Shown in pieces: positions 58,801 through 64,000 of a stretch of 64,000 nucleotides of DNA. Below the pieces are notes generated by a model that had not been told where the DNA came from, ran no database searches, and worked only from the letters and a program-made list of their open reading frames with translations. The translations under genes and the position numbers were made by a program. Within the stretch, counting starts at the first letter, position 1. The number at the start of each line of letters is the position of its first letter. Source of the stretch: a bacterium (GTDB lineage: Bacteria > Myxococcota_A > Bradymonadia > UBA7976 > UBA1532); assembly GCA_030426085.1 (NCBI GenBank), contig JAUHYW010000004.1:206465-270464 (forward strand), read 5' to 3'.

Positions 58801-61377
58801 ATCCTCGAGAAGCTGCTGCACATGCATACCGCCGCCGGGCTGCTGCGCTTCGGGCCGGCCCCCCGGGCGGTCGCGGCGCTGTTCTGGGGGGCGTGCGACG
58901 ACCGCGAGGCCAAAGGCCGCTGGCAGCGCAAGGGCGCCAACCTGGGCCGGCTGCGCAAGAGCTTCGGGCGCACCCCGGCGGCGATGGCCGCGCTGGCCGA
59001 CGCGCTGGCCGAGCGGATCCGGGCCTTCGCCGATGAGGGCGGGATGGGCCCGCTGGCCCAGCACGCGACGCTGGCCGGGCGCTATCTGGTCGAGGAGCTG
59101 GGGGCCGATCCGCCGCGGTTCACGACCAGCCGCGAGGCCGTCGAGCTGACCGAGCGCCTGTGGCAGCACCTCGACGAGACGGGCACCCGGCGGGACTTCG
59201 AGGCCGACCTGCGGGCCCTGGGCGGCGATCTGGCCGGGCGGCTGGCGGTGTCCCGGGCGTGGCTCGAGGCGCTGGTCGAGGCGACGCCGGGCGAGGGGCT
59301 CGAGCCGGCCGATCCGCTGGTGCTCGAGGCGGCGGTGATCGTCGGCGGGCCGACGCTCGACCGCGAGACGAGCAGCGCGGTGACCCGCACCACGGTGCAC
59401 GGCCTGCTCGGCCAGCACCCGCGTATCACCGACCAGGACATGCCGCTGGCGCTCGACACCTTCCTCGACCGGCTGACCCGCTTCATCGAGGTGACCGTGC
59501 CCGGCTACCGGGCCTACCGCACGCAGCGGGCCGAGGTGATCGCCGACGCCCGCCGGCGGCTGCGGCTGGAGGAGTTCCAGCCCAAGGTGATGAGCAGCTT
59601 CGTGCGCAACAAGCTCATCAACGACGTCTACCTGCACCTCATCGGGGACAACCTCGCCAAGCAGATGGGCGCCGCGGGGGCCGAGAAGCGCACCGACCTG
59701 ATGGGGCTCTTGCTGCTCATCTCGCCCCCGGGCTACGGCAAGACGACCCTGATGGAGTACGTGGCCAACCGGCTGGGGCTGGTCTTCGTCAAGGTCAACG
59801 GGCCCTCGCTGGGCCACGCGGTGGTGAGCCTGGATCCGGCCGAGGCCCCCAACGCCACCGCCCGGCAGGAGGTCGAGAAGGTCAACCTGGGCTTCGAGAT
59901 GGGCAACAACGTGATGCTCTACCTCGACGACGTGCAGCACCTCGATCCCGAGTTCCTGCAGAAGTTCATCTCGCTGTGCGACGGGCAGCGGCGCATCGAG
60001 GGCGTCTGGCGGGGGCGCACCCGGACCTATGACCTGCGGGGCAAGAAGTTCTGCGTGGTGATGGCGGGCAACCCCTACACCGAGACCGGGGCGAAGTTCG
60101 TCATCCCCGACATGCTCGCCAACCGGGCCGACACCTACAACCTGGGCGACATCCTCGACGGCAAGGACGACGTCTTCGCGCTGAGCTACATCGAGAACGC
60201 GCTGACCTCGAACCCGGTGCTCGCGCCGCTCTCGACCCGCAGCCAGGGCGACGTCTACAAGCTCATCCGCATGAGCCGGGGCGAAGAGGTGCCGACGACG
60301 GACCTCAAGCACGGCTACTCGGCGGTCGAGATCGGCGAGATCACCGCCGTGTTGCAGCGGCTGAGCCAGATCCAGTCGGTGGTGCTGAAGGTCAACCAGC
60401 AGTACATCGTGAGCGCCGCGACCGACGACGACTTCCGCACCGAGCCGCCGTTCAAGCTGCAGGGCAGCTACCGCAACATGAACAAGATGGCCGAGAAGGT
60501 CATGGCGGCGATGACCCCGGCCGAGGTGGAGTCGCTCATCGACGACCACTACCAGGGCGAGTCGCAGACGCTGACGAGCGGGGCCGAGAACAACCTGCTC
60601 AAGCTCGCCGAGCTGCGGGGGCGTCTGCGGCCCGAGCAGCGGGCCCGCTGGGACGAGGTCCGGCGCAGCTTCAAGCGCATCCAGACGATGGGCGGCGACG
60701 CCGACGATCCGGTGGCCCGGGTGACCGGCACGCTCGGCGGGCTGGGCGAAGAGCTGGGGGCCATCCGAGCGGCGCTGACCGGGGCCGGGCAGACCGAGCG
60801 GGCCATCGCGGCGCTCGGCGGGCGGCTGGACGCCATCGGCGAGGCGCTGCGCAGCGGGGCTCAGCCGGGCACCGAGCGGGCGCTGGCGTCGATCGCGCAG
60901 AGCGTGGGCGGGCTGCCGCAGGCGCTGGGGTCGGGCGGCGAGACGACCGCGAAGCTCGACGCGCTCGGCGGGCGGCTGGACGGCATCAAGGCGGCGATCG
61001 AGGCCGCGGCGGAGAAGGCGGCGTCGGCGAAGAAGCTGGCCAGCAGCCCGCTGGGCAACCTGCCCCCGCTGGGGCGGCCGGGCAGCCAGCCGCCGCCGAT
61101 CCCTCGGGAGGCCGACCCGGCGCTGAGCGGGGCGCTGACCGAGCTGAGCAAGGCGCTGCAGACGATGGCCCGGCCCAAGGTCGACATCGAGGTGCACAAC
61201 CAGCCGCCGCCGGGGGTGGAGGAGCTGCTGGCCCAGCAGGTCCAGCTCATCGAGCGCACGCTGGTGCCGCTGGTCAAGGCCAGCGCCGACAACCTGCACG
61301 ACGCCCAGGCCATCGGGGCCAAGGTCGACGAGCTGCTGGCGCTGCTGCGGCAGATGGACGCCGGCATGCGCCGCTGA
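55840..61377 (+). CDS. Giant AAA ATPase (so-called DNA repair ATPase family)
   Basis: The protein has 1,845 residues. The N-terminal third (about 1-430) is beta-rich, with repeated strand patterns. A long helical, coiled-coil-rich middle (about 430-1200) follows. An AAA domain is at about 1290-1480: Walker A PPGYGKTT (Lys1301), Walker B MLYLDDVQHLD (Asp1363, Asp1364) and sensor 1 VMAGNPYTETG (Asn1411). The C-terminal part is helical, with repeats of GLGEELGAIRAALTGAG type and a Pro-rich linker. Homologues are called DNA repair ATPase in databases from memory, without direct proof of repair. There is no signal or membrane helix, so it is cytosolic. It follows the flotillin gene by 62 bases. 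Confidence 0.88.
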   Translation: MAEEPTDVALESGEDAALAGGNYAVIRRRLEAQGATLRERAEALNTRRKATFGGTELAVLANGRVRTEHNCLSRDVVNVGGRLLVGFQLFLGLKQETKVEDVFGLYRFEETADGYDFGRVPPAEIPFLQSADFRKDFGDLFRYYRDCELLQLRSTETRLLAVFRIGASVDDVKVCRWRIDPGGALTYVDNRGERDHVFPASHDFEWTPTGREHQVSGRHPHVNVLDKVFVETVGGDLTIKVENNTEDGHGIYREPVEDANQTLDDGEVHYAELGPLILLRIKPYREPDHRYLVFNTRTRDVVRIDAIGRACVQLPEDHGIIFPGGYYLEGGDYKLFDTPLEGLEFKRVIRSPNGEDVLYIFHRRAEGEYVLLPYNLIRKAVQSPITCNGYSLFEDGRMVVFKAAGEPSRVHPMQVWQTPFVSAEFAAAAPTDGSFLAKVGNAELVRGISDAFSIQRLIGRAEPDRQTYEDLIGAITRMRDSYYWLDHDEVDFREALDTLARTAELIVDEFEKVLLLRQQAADALAETEQNQRDILTEVRARTLNSVDAFMKAMTALRQQRGHLITVREVRFIDQARLDALEQEAIEQFDALTRDCVQFLLRDEALAPLKADLEAVLAASAEVEKVTDIEPLRARLVELSEGLDLLTEVIAGLQIDDATQRTTILEGIGEVFGQLNRVRATVEGRRKSLLGREGRAEFGAQFKLFGQSVQSALAMCDTPERCDAELSRLMVLLEELEARFSEFDEFLGDLAAKRDEVYEAFDTRKQTLLDERNRRVQNIMGAADRILEGVARRVRGFKDEDALNAYFAADGMVQKLRAFSEQLTALGDGVRGDELAGRLKQARQDALRGLRDKLELFAEGDDLIRFGRHLFNVNTQALELTMVPRGEGMALHLTGTDFYEPVQDEAFLASRPYWSQTVVSENKAVYRAEYLAATLLFAAERGDGGLSIQRLLDAQREDGGLLALVAAEARERYEEGYERGLHDSDATLILEKLLHMHTAAGLLRFGPAPRAVAALFWGACDDREAKGRWQRKGANLGRLRKSFGRTPAAMAALADALAERIRAFADEGGMGPLAQHATLAGRYLVEELGADPPRFTTSREAVELTERLWQHLDETGTRRDFEADLRALGGDLAGRLAVSRAWLEALVEATPGEGLEPADPLVLEAAVIVGGPTLDRETSSAVTRTTVHGLLGQHPRITDQDMPLALDTFLDRLTRFIEVTVPGYRAYRTQRAEVIADARRRLRLEEFQPKVMSSFVRNKLINDVYLHLIGDNLAKQMGAAGAEKRTDLMGLLLLISPPGYGKTTLMEYVANRLGLVFVKVNGPSLGHAVVSLDPAEAPNATARQEVEKVNLGFEMGNNVMLYLDDVQHLDPEFLQKFISLCDGQRRIEGVWRGRTRTYDLRGKKFCVVMAGNPYTETGAKFVIPDMLANRADTYNLGDILDGKDDVFALSYIENALTSNPVLAPLSTRSQGDVYKLIRMSRGEEVPTTDLKHGYSAVEIGEITAVLQRLSQIQSVVLKVNQQYIVSAATDDDFRTEPPFKLQGSYRNMNKMAEKVMAAMTPAEVESLIDDHYQGESQTLTSGAENNLLKLAELRGRLRPEQRARWDEVRRSFKRIQTMGGDADDPVARVTGTLGGLGEELGAIRAALTGAGQTERAIAALGGRLDAIGEALRSGAQPGTERALASIAQSVGGLPQALGSGGETTAKLDALGGRLDGIKAAIEAAAEKAASAKKLASSPLGNLPPLGRPGSQPPPIPREADPALSGALTELSKALQTMARPKVDIEVHNQPPPGVEELLAQQVQLIERTLVPLVKASADNLHDAQAIGAKVDELLALLRQMDAGMRR

Positions 61378-61398
61378 GCGGGCGGCTCGGGGTGCGGC

Positions 61399-62349
61399 TC
61401 AGGGCCGGGCGCGGATCGAGAAGATGTACGGCCAGCGCTTGCCGGTCACCAGCAGCCGGCGGCGATCGGCGTCCCAGGCGATGCCGTTGAGCACGTCCTC
61501 CCGGCCGACCTCGGCCGGGCGCAGGCCGCTCAGATCGAGCCGGCCGATCACCCGCCCGCTGGCAGGGTCGATGCGCACGATGACGTCGGTCATCCACACG
61601 TTGGCCAGCACCTCGCCGTCGACGAACTCCAGCTCGTTGAGCCGCTGCAATGGCCGGCCGCCGTCGAGCACCGCCACCGCGCCCTGCTCGGCGAAGGTCC
61701 CGGGGTCGAAGAAGCGCAGCCGGCTGGTGCCGTCCGACAGGATCAACCACCGCCCGTCGAAGGTCAGCCCCCAGCCCTCGCCGACGTAGCGCCGCTCGCC
61801 CCGGGGGGCGAGGGTCGCCCGGTCGTAGACGAAGGCCACCTGCGACCGCCAGGTGAGCTGGATCAGCGCGTCGCCCACCGGGGCCAGCCCCTCGCCGAAG
61901 AAGCGGGCGTCGAGGTCGTGGCGCCGCTGCACCGCGCCGCTGTCGAGGTCGACGATGCGCACCGAGGACTGCCCGTTGAGCCCGGTCGACTCGTAGAGCA
62001 CCCCGTCCACCAGCGCCAGGCCCTGGGTGAACGCCCGCGGGTCGTGGGGGAAGCGCTCGAGCACCTCGACGGTCCAGGTCGGCGCCGGGCCGTCGGCCGG
62101 GACGGCGGGCAGCGGATGATCGGCGGGGCGGGCGTCGGGGCCCCCGTCGATCGCGGCGGCGTCGGGCGGCGCGGCGTCGGGGGCTGCGGCGTCGAGCGGG
62201 GGCGCCCCGTCCGCCGCCCGGGGGGGCTCGACATCGCCGGGGCCGTCGGCGCTCGCGTCTGCGACCGGCGGCGGGGTGTCGGCCGTCGGGGTGCAGCCGG
62301 CGACGAGGAGGGCCGCAGCGGCCGCGCGAATCCACGGGGTGCACGCCAT
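61399..62349 (-). CDS. Glutaminyl-peptide cyclotransferase-like lipoprotein
   Basis: The 316-residue protein has a lipoprotein signal ending in VAGC (Cys19), an Asp/Ala/Pro-rich linker (about 20-85), and a five-bladed propeller-type domain of the plant-type glutaminyl cyclase family (about 90-316). Motifs include FPHDPRAFTQGL, ESTGLNGQSSVR, LNELEFVDGEVLANVW and LNGIAWD. It may convert N-terminal glutamine to pyroglutamate outside the cytoplasm. ATG 62349 is chosen because it starts the lipoprotein signal; an open frame continues upstream without a credible start. It converges on the giant ATPase gene. Confidence 0.9.
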   Translation of the reverse strand: MACTPWIRAAAAALLVAGCTPTADTPPPVADASADGPGDVEPPRAADGAPPLDAAAPDAAPPDAAAIDGGPDARPADHPLPAVPADGPAPTWTVEVLERFPHDPRAFTQGLALVDGVLYESTGLNGQSSVRIVDLDSGAVQRRHDLDARFFGEGLAPVGDALIQLTWRSQVAFVYDRATLAPRGERRYVGEGWGLTFDGRWLILSDGTSRLRFFDPGTFAEQGAVAVLDGGRPLQRLNELEFVDGEVLANVWMTDVIVRIDPASGRVIGRLDLSGLRPAEVGREDVLNGIAWDADRRRLLVTGKRWPYIFSIRARP

Positions 62350-62511
62350 GGGGCTACGATAGCGCAGGCCGCCGACCGGCGCCCGGCGGACGTCGCCCGC
62401 CGCGGCCGCGGCCCGGGGAGGGAAGACCGGAAGGGGATATCGCCGGCTCGACGGGGGTCTCCTCCTGCCAATGGCGCCCCGGACAGCGTCGTTGACGGTA
62501 TTTTCTGAGCG

Positions 62512-62527
62512 GACATCGAAAAATGTC
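62512..62527. promoter_or_regulatory. Inverted repeat GACAT-N6-ATGTC
   Basis: Perfect 5-base arms, GACAT (62512-62516) and ATGTC (62523-62527), with a 6-base A-rich spacer, lie in the divergent region. The right arm runs into the first TGTCAGG copy. It is a candidate operator. Confidence 0.4.
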
Positions 62528-62545
62528 AGGGGGGGGTCTCGGGCG

Positions 62546-62560
62546 GATCCTGTCAGGATC
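62546..62560. promoter_or_regulatory. Perfect 15-base palindrome GATCCTG-T-CAGGATC
   Basis: Seven-base arms with a single central base form a perfect palindrome 134 bases before the XRE gene start. Its core matches the TGTCAGG motif repeated in the same gap. It could bind the dimeric XRE regulator encoded downstream, or another dimeric repressor. Confidence 0.45.
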
Positions 62561-62693
62561 TCCACCGCAGACGTGGCTTGGACTTCGGCGGACAGACATC
62601 CGAAGACGACCAACCGCGATCTGTCAGGGTTTCTTCCGAGGCTAGACCGTATGCGGTAATCCGTGACGCCGTCGAGCCGCTAAGTTCACTCAC

Positions 62694-62942
62694 ATGATGA
62701 CAAACGCACAACTGACGCGCCGGGTCTCCTTCTGGGTCCGGCACCTCGCCGGCAAGAAGGGCATCGCCCTGGCGCATCTCGCCGATCATGCCGGAATCGG
62801 TCGGACCACGATGTGGCGTCTGCTCGACGTCAACGACAAGGGGCCCAGCGATCCCCGCCTGAGCACGGTGGCCGCCCTGGCCCGCGCGCTCGACGTGGAG
62901 CCGCAGGCGCTCATCGAGCCGCCGCCCGAAGACCGGAACTGA
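62694..62942 (+). CDS. XRE/Cro-CI-type DNA-binding regulator
   Basis: The 82-residue protein is almost only a helix-turn-helix domain (about 8-75). LAHLADHAGIGRTTMWRLL fits the HTH, and LSTVAALARALDVEPQALI is the typical C-terminal helix pair of XRE proteins. Start codons 62694 and 62697 are tandem ATGs; the first is used here. No clear Shine-Dalgarno is seen. It probably controls its own promoter and perhaps the divergent lipoprotein gene through the palindromes upstream. It is not next to a toxin gene, so a toxin-antitoxin role is not supported. Confidence 0.88.
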   Translation: MMTNAQLTRRVSFWVRHLAGKKGIALAHLADHAGIGRTTMWRLLDVNDKGPSDPRLSTVAALARALDVEPQALIEPPPEDRN

Positions 62943-62993
62943 GCCGAGCGGGGCGCCGGCCGGCGCTCGCGGGGAGCGCCGAGCGCCGCCTGC

Positions 62994-64000
<1,007 letters not shown>

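Larger units (their letters stand above)
62350..62693. promoter_or_regulatory. Divergent non-coding region with palindromes upstream of XRE gene
   Basis: This 344-base gap has no credible gene. It is less GC-rich than its surroundings between about 62480 and 62690. It contains a perfect 15-base palindrome, a GACAT/ATGTC inverted repeat and three copies of TGTCAGG (62524-62530, 62551-62557, 62622-62628). A TTGACG at 62492-62497 could be a -35 element, with no good -10 partner. The region probably carries the promoters of both divergent genes and operators for the XRE protein. Confidence 0.5.

Noticed and set aside
55585..61299. A 1,904-codon open frame on the minus strand opposite the giant ATPase
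   Set aside because: It is antisense to a gene with clear AAA motifs, has no recognisable domain or ribosome site, and is explained by the lack of stop codons in GC-rich DNA. Many other long antisense frames were set aside for the same reason.
62471..62659. A 62-codon plus-strand frame in the gap before the XRE gene
   Set aside because: It has no ribosome site, no family resemblance, and covers the palindromes that better explain the region.
62694..62942. XRE protein as an antitoxin
   Set aside because: No small toxin gene is adjacent; the neighbours are a TSP3 protein and a cyclotransferase-like lipoprotein.

Overview
The window is a very GC-rich, tightly packed bacterial chromosome segment of 64 kb with about 50 protein genes. 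It has no rRNA, tRNA, CRISPR array or insertion sequence that I can see. The gene content points to a Myxococcota-type (former deltaproteobacterial) organism. Evidence for this is several Ser/Thr protein kinases, one of them fused to a formylglycine-generating-enzyme-like domain, many lipoproteins with proline- or acid-rich linkers, TPR proteins with a two-helix membrane tail, a thrombospondin type 3 repeat protein with a C-terminal anchor, and a DUF1844 protein. Heme A synthase implies an aerobic respiratory chain with heme a oxidases. The assignment is from gene content only; no marker gene was compared.

Layout. 1-4.5 kb: the 5' part of a MoxR ATPase, a small operon (66-aa protein, DUF1844, HtrA-like lipoprotein protease) and a pseudokinase-like membrane protein. 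4.8-13 kb: two related TPR membrane proteins, an AMP-ligase-like protein, DarP, the bfd-bfr iron storage pair, a deoxynucleoside kinase and a large membrane/toroid protein. 13-22 kb: OsmC protein, kinase-FGE fusion, acid-phosphatase-like lipoprotein, a second kinase, and an OPT transporter with a membrane partner. 22-28 kb: feoAB, an oversized prepilin-like protein, a lipoprotein and a SlyD-like isomerase. 28-36 kb: preT-preA-sixA, a site-2 protease, a BI-1 protein, an outer-membrane-type protein, an EEP-family hydrolase and a CDF metal exporter. 37-46.8 kb: a tandem AAA ATPase overlapping a histidine kinase, heme A synthase, and two strongly coupled minus-strand operons (radC-like, DUF3006/rlmE fusion, cytochrome-like lipoprotein; and M48 protease, secreted protein, lipoprotein). 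47-52.6 kb: recQ, another M48 protease, a TPR protein and a fold-III PLP enzyme. 52.7-61.4 kb: YqiJ/NfeD-like protein, flotillin and a 1,845-residue AAA ATPase. The end holds a glutaminyl-cyclase-like lipoprotein, an XRE regulator behind a palindrome-rich region, and a partial TSP3 protein.

How the genes work together. Iron handling recurs (bfd-bfr, feoAB, a CDF exporter). Many short overlaps (GTGA, ATGA, CTGA, TGATG) show translational coupling, and they decide several starts, including a probable CTG start that restores a signal peptide at 44234-45580. The best candidate for an undescribed system is the plus-strand trio at 52.7-61.4 kb: a membrane OB-fold protein, a flotillin scaffold and a giant AAA ATPase. 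It looks like a membrane-microdomain machine with an ATP-driven component. Other unusual points are a DUF3006-like membrane segment fused in frame to RlmE, a RadC-like protein without its metal ligands, a pseudokinase, and an AMP-ligase homologue without its two key lysines.
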